Counted from the stretch's first letter, positions 45,531 through 55,045 are shown. The stretch: 64,000 nt of DNA from Paludisphaera borealis (GCF_001956985.1 NZ_CP019082.1:6944001-7008000), one strand, 5' to 3'. Numbers and translations: made by a program. The notes: generated from the letters alone by a model not told the origin.

Positions 45531-46066
45531 GGCTAGTTCACTCGGTTATCCCACGTCACTCACGACGCCTATCGGCGGTTTGTAACTTACTTACAGGCGA
45601 TGGAGTTCCGTCGCTGGCAAGCTGGGGCGTGTTTGGGTGATTTCGATGTCAAACTGGGAAAACACGAAGAGATTGCGCCCTGCAACGACAACTCTCGTAG
45701 GTGATCCCGGCTAAACCGTAGACCGCCAGAAATCGCTTTGTATGGCCAAGAGCCGCCAAGCGTGACTTGGCGACAAGGGCATCGGGGCTGAGGCGAAGCA
45801 ACGGCCGCGCGGTCCGGAAGCAGGCGGGGCCTGTCAAGAACAGGAAGGGGGCGCGGTTAGGAGCCTCGCCATCCGCGCGAAAAGAACGCGGCCGGCGGCA
45901 GTTCTCCAGATGAACGCGACAGCCCGCCGTTCGCCTAGGAGAAGCGAGCAGTCACGGACGATCGGGCTCATCGCGCATCGGTCGCATGCGTCCCTATCGC
46001 CTCAAAGGGGGAGGGACGGCGAGACCGGCGGGGAGCCAGCCGTGACCGAGCGGCGACGGTCGAGCC
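45531..46066. other. Intergenic region upstream of the SulP-carbonic anhydrase gene, no gene recognised
   Basis: It should hold the promoter of the minus-strand transporter gene. TTTGTAACTTACTTACAGG near 45579 is a short AT-richer patch, but no clear promoter pair is seen. Short frames here have no ribosome-binding site or recognisable product. Confidence 0.45.
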
Positions 46067-46402
46067 TCAGCAGTTGAAACGGCAGAGCAGCAGATCGAGC
46101 CCCGGCGGTGTACCGGTCGCCGCGACGTGCATGAGCGCGAGCCGTGATGCGGGCGGAGCGAAGTGGTTGAGAGTGGCGTCTCGCCTGGCGGACCTGATCG
46201 ATCCTCGTCGCGGATGAACCAGCGGCGACGCTAGGCCACCGACGTTTGCGACTTCATCGTTGACGTCGTCTTGGGTGGCGGAGCTGACGCGAACGCCCAG
46301 GAGGAGAGAGGCTGGCAGCGCATTCAGGCTGGGCCACGCGATCGCAAAGGCGAGCGCGAAGACGAACCAGGATCTTATAAATCGCCTACCGCCAGAATGC
46401 AT
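46067..46402 (-). CDS. Possible small secreted protein, unknown
   Basis: A 111-aa frame beginning MHSGGRRFIRSWFVFALAFAI at ATG 46402, with a signal-peptide-like segment (to about residue 30) and an acidic stretch ATQDDVNDEVANVGG, ending CRFNC. No convincing ribosome-binding site precedes it and no family is recognised; the second half has a random look. It lies between the transporter gene and the group II intron remnant. I list it because the N-terminus looks genuinely like a signal peptide, but it could be chance. Confidence 0.35.
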   Translation of the reverse strand: MHSGGRRFIRSWFVFALAFAIAWPSLNALPASLLLGVRVSSATQDDVNDEVANVGGLASPLVHPRRGSIRSARRDATLNHFAPPASRLALMHVAATGTPPGLDLLLCRFNC

Positions 46403-46653
46403 GTGGAAAAAGATCGTGAGAGGAATTCAAGTCGTCGCCTTTGTTTGGACGAGCCCGCACCGCAAGTTAGTATATCCACGCTCCCGTCCCCGTCAATCAG
46501 AGGTCCGAGGCCGTCTTGCGTGGACCAGTCCACCCCGGCCGCGAGAGTTGACGGGTCAATCGTGTTCAACGCGAGGATTGCTCACGGACACGCGATGCCG
46601 ATCGGGTGGCCTGAGACGCGGGCCGAGGGACGTGATCGGCCTCCTCTTTGATA

Positions 46654-46722
46654 GGGGTAGGGAGAGTCGTGAGACTCCCCCTACCTCCAAACCGTACGTG
46701 CGGATCTCCCGCATACGGCTAT
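46654..46722 (-). ncRNA. Group II intron domains V and VI
   Basis: On the minus strand, domain V reads AGC-CGTA-TGCGG-GAGA(T)-CCGCA-CG-TACGG-TTT: a TGCGG/CCGCA helix, a 2-nt CG bulge, a CCGTA/TACGG lower helix and the catalytic AGC triad at its 5' edge. Domain VI follows as a hairpin of GTAGGGGGAGTC and GACTCTCCCTAC closing a short loop. The junction to flanking DNA is expected near 46650. The fold is recognised by eye and is a close match to bacterial domain V. Confidence 0.85.
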
Positions 46723-48022
46723 CCAGTAGGTGGTTTCACCTCCGAGAGGATTGACTCGCGAGTTCACGGGCCTGCGTCAAGTTGTAGAGCCCGTGGTCGG
46801 CGAAGAAGGCGTTGGGCCAGCGTTTGTGATCGGCTCCGCGTCCTCGTCCCTCCAGGCCGAGGCGGTTGCGGAGGAGGCTTCGCAGCCGCATCCGTATCCA
46901 CTTGTCGAGCGGGGGGAACGTCCACTTACGGCTGTGCTTGAAGTATTCCAAACCAGCCGCGAAGCGTCGGATTGAGCGTGGCGATGATCGTGGCGAGGCT
47001 CTCGCCGGAGCTGCGCGACGTCTTGGCCCGGATCGTCGTCTTCAACTTGTCCAGGCTCTTGGGGCGAGGACGACGGCCGCCCCCCCTCGAACCGACGCCC
47101 CAGGAAGTCGAAGCTTTCGGTCCCGGCGTCGATCACCCGGGTCTTGGTCGGGTGCAGCGTCAGGCCGGCCTGGGCCGTCCATTGCCGTACCTGGTCCAGG
47201 ACTCGGGCCGCGTCTTCGGCGGTTCGACACAGGATCACGAAGTCGTCCGCGTAACGCACCATCTCGACGCCCCCCTCGGCCATCAGACGGTCGAGCGGGT
47301 CGAGGTAGATGTTGCTCAACAGCGGGCTGATCACCGCGCCTTCGGGCGTCCCCGTCTCGGGCGTCCACTCCGCCAGGCCGTCCATGACGCCCTGGCGCAG
47401 GAACGCGTCGATCAGGTTCAGCACCTTCCCGTCGGACGTCTTCCTGGCGACCAACGCCAGCAGGGCGTCGTGGGGGATCGTGTCGAAGTAGCTCTTCAAG
47501 TCGGCGTCCACGACATGGGCGTATCCGGCCTTGAGCAGTTCGTCCACCCGCCGCAGCGCGTCCTTGCATCCCCGTCCGGGGCGGAAGCCGTAGCTCTGCG
47601 CGGCGAAGTCCCGCTCGAAGATCGGTTCCAGCACGTGTCGAAGCGCCGTCTGGACCACCCGGTCGCGAATCGTGGGGATGCCCAGCGGACGCGTCTCCCC
47701 ACTCCCCGGCTTGGGGATGTGGCATCGGCGGATCGCTTGCGGACGGTAGGAGCCCGTTCGCAAGGCATCGCCGAGGTCCTTGAGTTCCGCGTCCAGGCGC
47801 TCCTCGAACATCGTCACGGTCACATGGTCCACTCCTGCGGCGCCCTCGTTGGCGGCGACTCGGGAGAACGCCGCGCGGAGGTTGCGTTCGGGGTGGACCT
47901 TGTCGATCAGGCTGAACCAGCGACCTCCCTTGACCCCCTCGTCGAGGGCCGTCAACATCCGCTCCGTCCAGACCGTCGGTTCGGTCCACCCCCAGCGGAG
48001 GAGGGCCTCTCTGGCGCGTCTA

Positions 48023-48902
48023 GGTCGTGTGGACAGCAGCTGGTGAACCGCGGCGTTCTGGGCTATCGCAAGAGGATCCTGATCGAAGCCACATGAACGA
48101 ATCCGAGGAAGTTCTTGGCCGTCTTGTCGTACCGCGTCGCCACGCGGCGGTACTGCTTGGCCTTGTGCCAGAACCGCTCGACCAGGTTTCGGTCGCGGTA
48201 GCGATCCCGATCGTAAGGCCGCTGGATCTTGCGGTTGCGAAGCGAGGGGATCACCGCCTTGGCCCCGCGCGATTCGATCGCCTCGACCACGGCACGGCTG
48301 TCGTACCCCTTGTCGGCGACGACCACTTCCGTCGCCAGACCGTCGATCAGCGCCTCGGCCTGGGGCGAGTCGGCGGCCTGGCCCGGCGTCAGGATCAGTC
48401 GCGTGGGGAGTCCGAGCCCGCTGACCGCCACGTGGATCTTGGTCCCGAATCCGCCTCGGCTGCGGCCGAGGGCCTGCTCGGCGTGTCCGCCGGAGCCGTC
48501 CCACTTTTTTTCGAGCCGGCCGCCGCCGGATGCGCGCGGATCACCGTGGAGTCGAGGATCAGCCATTCGAGGTCCTCGTCCTGCAACGCGGTCATGACCC
48601 GGGCCCAGACCCCCTTGGAACACCAGCGGTCGAACCGCCGCCAGGTGCTGTTCCAGTTGCCGAACCGCTCGGGGAGGTCGCGCCACGGCGCGCCGGTCTT
48701 GGCGATCCAGAGCACGGCGTCGACGAACCGGCGGTTGTCCTGGGCGACCCCGCCGTGCCCCCCGGGAAGCCCCGGCAGGAGGTCCTTGATCCGGTCCCAA
48801 TCGGCGTCGGAGATCTCGTGGCGGCGGCGCATGACAGGCCCTCCGTGATGGTGAAGCGTCGCCGTCATTAGCCCACAACGCCTATCTGCTGTCCACACGA
48901 CC
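48023..48902 (-). mobile_element. IS5-family insertion sequence, intact (880 bp)
   Basis: Terminal inverted repeats are perfect over 17 bp: GGTCGTGTGGACAGCAG (48023-48039) and CTGCTGTCCACACGACC (48886-48902). A TA duplication flanks them. Inside is one transposase gene in two overlapping frames on the minus strand (48832 down to 48063). Size, two-frame transposase and TA duplication suit the IS427-like group of IS5. It sits inside the reverse transcriptase of the group II intron remnant, so it arrived after the intron. Perfect ends suggest a recent, possibly mobile copy. Confidence 0.9.
48063..48832 (-). CDS. IS5-family transposase made from two frames
   Basis: Frame 1 starts at ATG 48832 (MRRRHEISDADWDRIKDLLP), the N-terminal DUF4096-type domain, and includes RDLPERFGNWNSTWRRFDRW and the first DDE aspartate in WLILDSTVIRAH. 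At a seven-A run (plus strand T7, 48505-48511) reading must move by -1 into frame 2, which continues EKKWDGSGGHAEQALGRSRG, then VVVADKGYDSRAVVEAIE (second D) and RNLVERFWHKAKQYRRVATR (the glutamate) to the TAG at 48063. All three DDE residues are thus present. Slippage on the A7 run is the normal way such IS elements make full transposase; without it frame 1 ends at 48395. Confidence 0.87.
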
Positions 48903-48991
48903 TAGAGGCGCTATACTTTCGTTGAACGCCAGGCGGCTGCACGTTATCTCGTTTCAGGGTGGGGCGTCCCGGCGCGGCGCTGACCGTCGCG

Positions 48992-50428
48992 TCAGGCGAC
49001 GATTCCCTTGACGATCTCGCCGTGGACGTCGGTCAGCCGCATGTCGCGACCGCCGAACCGGACGGTCAGGCGGGTGTGGTCCATGCCGAGCAGGTGGAGC
49101 ATCGTGGCGTGGAGGTCATGGATCTCAACCTTGTTCTCGACCGCGTGGTAGCCGTAGTCGTCGGTCGCGCCGTAGATCGTTCCGCCTTTCACGCCGCCGC
49201 CGGCCAGCCAGACGGTGAAACCGTAGGGGTTGTGGTCGCGGCCGTCGCTCCCCTGCGCCATCGGCGTGCGGCCGAACTCGCCTCCCCAGAAGACGAGGGT
49301 CGATTCGAGCAGCCCGCGGGCCTTGAGGTCGCGGAGCAGGCCGGCGATCGGGCGGTCGACCGCGAGGGCGTTGCGCTCGTGGCCTCCCTTGAGGTCGCTG
49401 TGCTGGTCCCAGCGGTCGTGGCCGACGGAGGGGCAGAGGACCTCGACGAACCGCACGCCGCGCTCGACCAGACGACGCGCGAGCAGGCATTCGCGTGCGA
49501 AGATCCGGGTGGGCTCGAACGCGTCGTCCAGCCCGTAAAGCCGCCGCGTGGCCGGCGATTCCCCTTCGAGGCTCGTCAGTTCGGGGACGGTCGCCTGCAT
49601 CTTATAGGCGAGTTCGTAATTGCCGATCGCGGCTTCGAGGCTGTCTTGCTTTCCCATCCGATCGACCACCCCCCGGTCGAGTTCGCGCAGGAGGTCGAGC
49701 TTCCGGCGCTGGAGGTCGGGCGAGGCTTCTCCGGGGCGGATGTTGGCGATCGCTTCGGCTGAGGGACGGAAGAGCGAGCCTTGATACGCCGCCGGGAGGA
49801 AGCCGTTGCTGAAGCAGTCCATCCCGCCGGGGGGGATCAGGCCGCCGTTGAGGACCACGAAGCCGGGGAGGTTCTGGCATTCGCTCCCCAGGCCGTAGGT
49901 CGTCCAGGCGCCGTGGCTGGGGCGGCCCTGGAGCCCACTGCCGGTGTGCAAGAAGTAGTTCGCGGCCGTGTGCTCGGAGAAGTTCGAGACCATCGACCGG
50001 ATGATCGCCAGTTCGTCGACGTGCTGGGCGACGTGCGGGAAGAGGTCGCTGACGGGGATTCCGCTCTCGCCGTACTGGCGGAACTTCCAGGGGCACTTGA
50101 GCACGGTGCCGACGTTGTTGAACTGCGTCGGGTGCGTCTTGACCTTGATCGGCTGGCCGTGCTCGCGGTCGAGCAGCGGCTTGGGATCGAAGGTGTCCAT
50201 CTGCGATGGACCACCGTCCATATAAAGGAAGATCACGTTCTTCGCCTTGGCCGGATAGTGGCTGGGCTTCACGGCCAGCGGGCCGGACGTCGCGCGCGCG
50301 GCGACGTCGGCGCCGAAGGCCGGCTCGCGCATCAAGGCGGTCAGGGCCAGGGCGCCGAAGCCGTTGGCGCAGCGGGCGAGCATCTCGCGGCGGCTGAACG
50401 GCGTGGCTTGATATCGACCGCAGTACAT
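48992..50428 (-). CDS. DUF1501 protein (Tat-exported, sulfatase-like fold)
   Basis: A 478-aa protein from ATG 50428 with GGAG about 9 bp upstream. The N-terminus has a Tat-type signal, S12-R-R-E-M-L followed by NGFGALALTALM. The body is the DUF1501 family, a sulfatase/alkaline-phosphatase-like fold: NVIFLYMDGGPSQMDTFDPK, PGFVVLNGGLIPPGGMDCFS, RGVRFVEVLCPS, WGGEFGRTPMAQGSDGRDHN and MLHLLGMDHTRL. It lies 47 bp after the DUF1549/DUF1553 gene on the same strand, the standard planctomycete pairing. The two proteins are thought to work together in the degradation of complex carbohydrates, but no activity is proved for either. Its 3' end is next to the group II intron remnant. Confidence 0.93.
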   Translation of the reverse strand: MYCGRYQATPFSRREMLARCANGFGALALTALMREPAFGADVAARATSGPLAVKPSHYPAKAKNVIFLYMDGGPSQMDTFDPKPLLDREHGQPIKVKTHPTQFNNVGTVLKCPWKFRQYGESGIPVSDLFPHVAQHVDELAIIRSMVSNFSEHTAANYFLHTGSGLQGRPSHGAWTTYGLGSECQNLPGFVVLNGGLIPPGGMDCFSNGFLPAAYQGSLFRPSAEAIANIRPGEASPDLQRRKLDLLRELDRGVVDRMGKQDSLEAAIGNYELAYKMQATVPELTSLEGESPATRRLYGLDDAFEPTRIFARECLLARRLVERGVRFVEVLCPSVGHDRWDQHSDLKGGHERNALAVDRPIAGLLRDLKARGLLESTLVFWGGEFGRTPMAQGSDGRDHNPYGFTVWLAGGGVKGGTIYGATDDYGYHAVENKVEIHDLHATMLHLLGMDHTRLTVRFGGRDMRLTDVHGEIVKGIVA

Positions 50429-50475
50429 GATGAGGCTCCGTTCGGCCAGGTGGCGCGACGTTCGACGCTCGACGT

Positions 50476-53400
50476 TCAATCGACGTAGATGAATTCCTTG
50501 ACGTTGAACAGCACATGGCAGAGATCCGTCCACGTTCGCAACGCGTCCGAAGCCTGCCGCTCCGCGACGAACGCGGCGCACTGGCGAACCTCGCGCTCGG
50601 TCGGCGGTCGTCCGAAGGCGGTCTCGTAGAGACGTTCGATCCGCACGTCGACGGGCAGGTCGCCCTCGGCGAGCAGCCGTCCGGCCCACGCCTCGGCCAG
50701 GACGACGACCAGCGGGTCGTTAAGCAGAGTCAGGGCCTGCGCGGGGACGTTCGAGACGTTCCGGCGTCCCATCGTCGAGAACGGCACGGGGGCGTCGAAC
50801 GCCAGGAACATCGGGGTGAGGAAGTTGCGGCGCACCTGCACGTAAAGGCTCCGCCGGCCGTCGCCGTCGAGCGGGCCGCTGGCTTCCGGCCGGCCTCGAC
50901 CGTCCATGAACGCCGACAGATGCGGCGCGACGCTGGGGCCGGCGAACGTGCGGTCGAGCCTCCCCGATACCGCCAGCAGAGCGTCGCGAATCGCTTCGGC
51001 TTCAAGGCGGCGGACGTTCATTCGATGCAGGAGGACGTTGTTGGGGTCGAGCTCGTCGGCCTTCGCGTTCGACCGGCTTTGCATCCGGTAGGCCGACGAG
51101 CCGACCATCATCCGGTGCAACGCCTTCAACGACCAGCCGCGGTCGACGAACTCGGACGCCAGCCAGTCGAGGAGCGCGGGATGCGACGGAGGCTGTCCCA
51201 TCGCGCCGAAATCATCCGTCGATTTGACGAGCCCTTCGCCGAAGTGCTGCTTCCAGAGCCGGTTGACCATCACGCGCGGAAGCAGGGGGTTCGAGCGGAC
51301 GTCAACCAAACTCTGGGCCAGTTCGAGACGGCCGCTGCCTCCCGACGGGCTCGCCTGACTCTTGCCGCCGAGGATCGAGAGAAGTCGACGGGGAACGGCC
51401 TCGCCGAGCGTCTTAGGGTTGCCCCGAATCATGAGGTTCTCGTCCTCGCCGTCGCCGTCGGCGATGGCCGGCGCGAGGCTCGGCGCGGGGATCTTCGCTT
51501 CCAGGTCGCGATACGCGTCGAGCGCCCTGGCGAGCCGGTCGGCCAGCGGCGAGTCGACCGTCGCCAGCTCGTTCACGAGGGCCTTCAAGTCGATCGCCGA
51601 CCCGGCCGGGGCAGGGGGGGCGTGTGGGGGTTCGGGCCGGGCGGTCGCGGCGATCTCAGCGACACGGAGGCTGCCGCGGCCGTCGACGCGCCCCGTCCGG
51701 GCTCCGGTGTAATCGGCGGCCGAACCGTCGCACACCTCGATGTAGGCCCGGTGGCCCACCCACATTTCCAGGTCGCGGGAGATCCAGCGCGGCTCGCCCG
51801 GCGCGGCGATCGCGATCGTCAGGCCGCCGTAGATCGGATCGCGGATCTTCTCGAAGCCGTCGATCACCACATTGATCCGTCCACTCGTGCCGGCCGCGAG
51901 CAGGTGAAGATACCGCTTCTGGATCGTGAACGTGGGCGAACGGACGACCCCCTGAAGCCGGTCCGAGATCCGCCCGCTGTGCAGCTCGCCGGCGTGGATC
52001 GGGATCAGTCGTCGGGCGTCGTCGCCCAATTCGAGCCGGAAGTCGCCGCCGGCCGAGCCGAGGTCGCCGAACGCCTCGCCCGTCGTCTTCCAATCGTCGA
52101 ACCTCGTGGCGCGGAAGCCCTCGGCCGTCGCGTCGCCGACGCGGGCGCCCGGCGACGGCCGAGCGGCCTCGATCGCCGTTCGCCGGCCGTTCGGCAGTTT
52201 GGCCGACGCCTGGACCAGCAAGTCGCCGATCGTCCGCTTGAGCGTTTTGAGGTCGTCGACTATCGGAGTGATATGGACATCAGAATCAATGAACGCTTGC
52301 TGATGTCGCGAGCTTCGAAGGAAACCCGCCAGCGCGTAGTAGTCGCGGGCGCTGATCGGGTCGAACTTGTGGTCGTGGCAACGCGCGCAGCTCACGGTCA
52401 GGCCGAGGAACGTCTTCGAGAAGACGTCGATCTGGTTGTCGATCCGTCGCACGCCCTCCTCGCGAAGATCGACCGGCGAGTGCGTCCCCTCGCCGAGGAA
52501 ATAGAAGCCGGTGCCGAGGATCGACTCGTTGAAGCCCTCGGTCGGATGCCGTCTCGGTTTGGGGAGCAGGTCGCCGGCCACCTGCTCGACGACGAACTGA
52601 TCGTACGGGAGGTCGAGGTTGAACGCCCGAACGACGTAGTCGCGATATTGATAGGCGTTCAAAACGTCATAATCGAATTCGTGGCCCGAGGTCTCGGCGT
52701 ACCGCGCGAGGTCGAGCCAGTGCCGTCCCCAGCGCTCGCCGTAATGCGGACTGGCGAGCAGCCGTTCGACAAGCTTCTCGTAGGCGTCGGGCGCGTCGTC
52801 GGCGACGAAGGCCGCGACCTCCTCGACGGTCGGCGGCAGGCCGACGAGGTCGTAGGTCAGGCGTCGGATCAACGTCCGTCGATCGGCTTCGCCGGCCGGC
52901 GCGAGCTCACGCTCTTCCATCGTCGCCAACAGGAATCGATCGATCGGGTTGCGCGGCCATTGCGCTCGGGCGTCGCTCACGGCCGGAAGGGCCGGCTTGC
53001 GGATCGGTTGGAACGACCAGAACCTCGCCCTTCGCGCGAATTCAGGGCTTCCCTCGAAGCCGTCCCCTGAGCCGCCGGCCTTCGCCTCGGCCGCGTCCGT
53101 CGGCGCTTCGACGCCCCAGGTCGCGCCCTGGGCGACCCATTTCGTGAGCGCCTCGATCTCCTCGGCGGGCAGCTTCGACTTAGGCGGCATGTGGTACAGC
53201 TCGCCGTAGTTGATCGCGCTCACCAGCAGGCTCGACTCGGCCTTCCCCGGCTCGACGGCCGGCCCCGACGACCCTCCCGCCAGGACCCCCGCGCGGGTGT
53301 CGAGCCGAAGCTCCCCCTTCTGCTTCGTCGGTCCGTGGCAGTTAAGACAGCGCTCGACCAGGATCGGCCGCACGCGCTTCTCGAAGAACTCGACGGCCGC

Positions 53401-53523
53401 CGGGTCGTGCGGGAGCGAAGCCGGAGCGTCCCCCGGAGGCGCCGCCGATACGCCCAGCCCGCTTGTCAGGGCCGCCAGCCCCACGACTCGACTCACAACG
53501 TGAGCCCATCTTCTCGCCGTCAT
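50476..53523 (-). CDS. PSD1 cytochrome c-type/DUF1549/DUF1553 protein
   Basis: A 1015-aa exported protein from ATG 53523 (GAGG 7 bp upstream). After the signal peptide (to about residue 28) comes the planctomycete cytochrome c domain PSD1, with heme motif C59-L-N-C62-H63 and the distal YHMPPKSKLPAEEI. DUF1549 follows (PRNPIDRFLLATMEERELAP through FHDHKFDP-type SCARCHDHKFDPIS near 390). DUF1553 forms the C-terminus (NPLLPRVMVNRLWKQHFGEG, HRMNVRRLEAEAIRDALLAV, ALTLLNDPLVV). The SCARCHDHK segment is the second conserved Cys-His cluster of the family. It is transcribed ahead of the DUF1501 gene. A redox or sugar-cleaving role in the periplasm is generally supposed. Confidence 0.93.
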   Translation of the reverse strand: MTARRWAHVVSRVVGLAALTSGLGVSAAPPGDAPASLPHDPAAVEFFEKRVRPILVERCLNCHGPTKQKGELRLDTRAGVLAGGSSGPAVEPGKAESSLLVSAINYGELYHMPPKSKLPAEEIEALTKWVAQGATWGVEAPTDAAEAKAGGSGDGFEGSPEFARRARFWSFQPIRKPALPAVSDARAQWPRNPIDRFLLATMEERELAPAGEADRRTLIRRLTYDLVGLPPTVEEVAAFVADDAPDAYEKLVERLLASPHYGERWGRHWLDLARYAETSGHEFDYDVLNAYQYRDYVVRAFNLDLPYDQFVVEQVAGDLLPKPRRHPTEGFNESILGTGFYFLGEGTHSPVDLREEGVRRIDNQIDVFSKTFLGLTVSCARCHDHKFDPISARDYYALAGFLRSSRHQQAFIDSDVHITPIVDDLKTLKRTIGDLLVQASAKLPNGRRTAIEAARPSPGARVGDATAEGFRATRFDDWKTTGEAFGDLGSAGGDFRLELGDDARRLIPIHAGELHSGRISDRLQGVVRSPTFTIQKRYLHLLAAGTSGRINVVIDGFEKIRDPIYGGLTIAIAAPGEPRWISRDLEMWVGHRAYIEVCDGSAADYTGARTGRVDGRGSLRVAEIAATARPEPPHAPPAPAGSAIDLKALVNELATVDSPLADRLARALDAYRDLEAKIPAPSLAPAIADGDGEDENLMIRGNPKTLGEAVPRRLLSILGGKSQASPSGGSGRLELAQSLVDVRSNPLLPRVMVNRLWKQHFGEGLVKSTDDFGAMGQPPSHPALLDWLASEFVDRGWSLKALHRMMVGSSAYRMQSRSNAKADELDPNNVLLHRMNVRRLEAEAIRDALLAVSGRLDRTFAGPSVAPHLSAFMDGRGRPEASGPLDGDGRRSLYVQVRRNFLTPMFLAFDAPVPFSTMGRRNVSNVPAQALTLLNDPLVVVLAEAWAGRLLAEGDLPVDVRIERLYETAFGRPPTEREVRQCAAFVAERQASDALRTWTDLCHVLFNVKEFIYVD

Positions 53524-53742
53524 GCGGAAGCCTCGGATCGAACCGGTGGTGCGTCGCTGCTTTTTAACCAACAAATATTCTACAGCGATTCCGATTTGGT
53601 GTCATCCGATCCCGGTTCGCTCCACGGCCGCGACCGCTGGAAACCCCAAGTCTCGGATCTCCCCTCGCACCGCCGGTCTCCTGGATCTGAATGGCAGAAG
53701 AGCCCGTGCGAAGTGGTCCCGCGGGCTGTTTTCAGAGCAACC

Positions 53743-54855
53743 TCAGACGCCGATCATCCGATCGCGCGCGGTGACTTCCCACTCGTCGACGAGTTTGCCG
53801 TCGGTGATCACAAGCATCCGACGATGCAGGGCCGACGTCGGGCAGATGTGGGCGGGAATGGCCAGCAGCGGCGTGCCGAGGGGGAAGCGGTCGGCGTCGG
53901 CGGTCTCGATGACGAGATGCTCCTCGCTATGGCCGACGATCCGGGCGTCGGGGATATCGGGCAAGAACACGCGAGGGCCGACGGGGTCGGCGGCGACGGC
54001 CTTGTGTCCCAAGTCGAGGCAGAGCCGGCCGGGACGGGGGCGGCTGACCACGCGCGTGAGCAGCAACGCCGCCGGAATGAAGGGCAGGTCGGGATAGTTG
54101 GTTTGATAGTTGTAGTCGTGGAGGAGGATCGTACCCGGCGAGCACTCCAGGCCGGGCGCGTCGAGGGCCGCGTGGATCGGGAACGTGGGCGTTCCTCCCA
54201 TTACGACCCGCGGGACCGGTATTCCCTTGGCGATCAGCCGATCCCGCAGCGAGAGCGTCGTTTCCTCGACCCGACGGGCCGCTTGGGCCCGGAGTTCGAG
54301 GTCCGAGTCATGGATGTGGCCGTCATAGGCATGGAGACCGTCCGGGGCCAGGTTAGGCAGCTTGTCGATTCTTTCATAAAGAGCGACGGCCGGGTCGCCC
54401 GGGTCGATGCCGGTGCGCATCATGCCCACTTCGAGGTCAACCAGCACCGGGATCGGGTGGTCCAGCCGTTGGGCCGCTTGCGATAGGGCCGAGGCCGACT
54501 CGGGCGCATCGACGATCGCGCGAAACGTGGTCTTGGGATAGGCTCGGATCAACCGGATGAACCGCGCCACGTTGGGCCCGACCAGCGGATAGGCCAGCAG
54601 GACGTCGGTCACGCCCGAGCCGGCGATCATCTCGGCCTCGGCGATCGTGGCGCACTTTTGCTTGACGACGCCCATCTCGCGCGCCATGCGGATCAGCTTC
54701 GACGTCTTATGCGTCTTGGCGTGCGGCCTGAGCCGTTCGACGCCTCGCGCCATGCGGATCATTTCGGTCAGGTTGCGCTCGACCAGATCGCGGAAGACGA
54801 GCAATGACGGGCTCGGCAGCGTTTCGGGATCGAACAGTTCGTACAACGACGACAT
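53743..54855 (-). CDS. D-threonine aldolase-like PLP enzyme (alanine-racemase N-terminal fold)
   Basis: A 370-aa PLP enzyme of fold type III. RPHAKTHKTSK (residues 43-53) contains the lysine that binds PLP (K47). Other segments are VKQKCATIAEAEMIAGSGV, VLVDLEVGMMRTGI, PRVVMGGTPTFP and a C-terminal metal site PAHICPTSALHRR, as in D-threonine aldolases and D-serine dehydratases, which need a divalent metal. ATG 54855 is preceded by AAGGAAG. It would cleave a beta-hydroxy-D-amino acid to glycine and an aldehyde, or dehydrate D-serine; sequence does not separate these. No partner genes are nearby. Confidence 0.88.
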   Translation of the reverse strand: MSSLYELFDPETLPSPSLLVFRDLVERNLTEMIRMARGVERLRPHAKTHKTSKLIRMAREMGVVKQKCATIAEAEMIAGSGVTDVLLAYPLVGPNVARFIRLIRAYPKTTFRAIVDAPESASALSQAAQRLDHPIPVLVDLEVGMMRTGIDPGDPAVALYERIDKLPNLAPDGLHAYDGHIHDSDLELRAQAARRVEETTLSLRDRLIAKGIPVPRVVMGGTPTFPIHAALDAPGLECSPGTILLHDYNYQTNYPDLPFIPAALLLTRVVSRPRPGRLCLDLGHKAVAADPVGPRVFLPDIPDARIVGHSEEHLVIETADADRFPLGTPLLAIPAHICPTSALHRRMLVITDGKLVDEWEVTARDRMIGV

Positions 54856-55045
54856 GGCTGCTTCCTTGTCAAGGACGACGACCGTTTCCAGGCGACGGAC
54901 CGAATTGGCGAAGCCCCGCGCACGGCACCCCCGCGCTGGCAAGGGGCGACGCCGCGGCCCGACGCGTGGTGAAATCGAGCGACGCGGGCCGCAGATCGAT
55001 TTGCAGAAGCGCCGGACCGGATCTATGTTCTTCACGGGTTGATCA

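Larger units (their letters stand above)
48021..48904. repeat. TA target-site duplication flanking the IS5-family element
   Basis: The dinucleotide TA stands at 48021-48022 and again at 48903-48904, directly outside the inverted repeats, within what was a CTAG target (C before the first copy, G after the second). This is the usual duplication of IS5-family members that target CTAG-type sites. Confidence 0.75.
46736..48942 (-). pseudogene. ltrA: Group II intron reverse transcriptase/maturase, frameshifted and interrupted by an IS
   Basis: Typical RT text is present: GWTEPTVWTERMLTAL, RPLGIPTIRDRVVQTAL, SYGFRPGRGCKDALRRV, the palm motif VRYADDFVIL and GTPEGAVISPLLSNIYLDPL. The thumb/maturase X domain is out of frame: after FDFLGRRFEGG the frame shifts at the seven-C run 47080-47086 (plus strand), and the continuing frame gives RRPRPKSLDKLKTTIRAK and later YFKHSRKWTFPPLDKW, ending ADHKRWPNAFFADHGLYNL at 46736. 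No endonuclease domain follows. Removing the IS joins codons so that the frame runs back to GTG 48942 (MQPPGVQRKYSASRR), which is the likely original start. Non-functional as it stands. Confidence 0.82.
46650..48990 (-). mobile_element. 5'-truncated group II intron carrying a broken reverse transcriptase and a nested IS
   Basis: The 3' end is preserved on the minus strand: domain VI hairpin and domain V (46654-46722) lie directly downstream of the reverse transcriptase stop (46736). Upstream, the RT frame reaches a GTG at 48942, and the next gene ends at 48992, leaving at most about 50 bp where domains I-III (several hundred nt with a GTGCG-type 5' end) should be. The intron is therefore 5'-truncated and cannot splice. 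It is further disrupted by the IS at 48023-48902 and by a frameshift. The exact upstream edge is uncertain. Confidence 0.78.

Noticed and set aside
45649-45837. A 62-aa minus-strand frame
   Set aside because: Short, without ribosome-binding site or family resemblance; not enough to call a gene.
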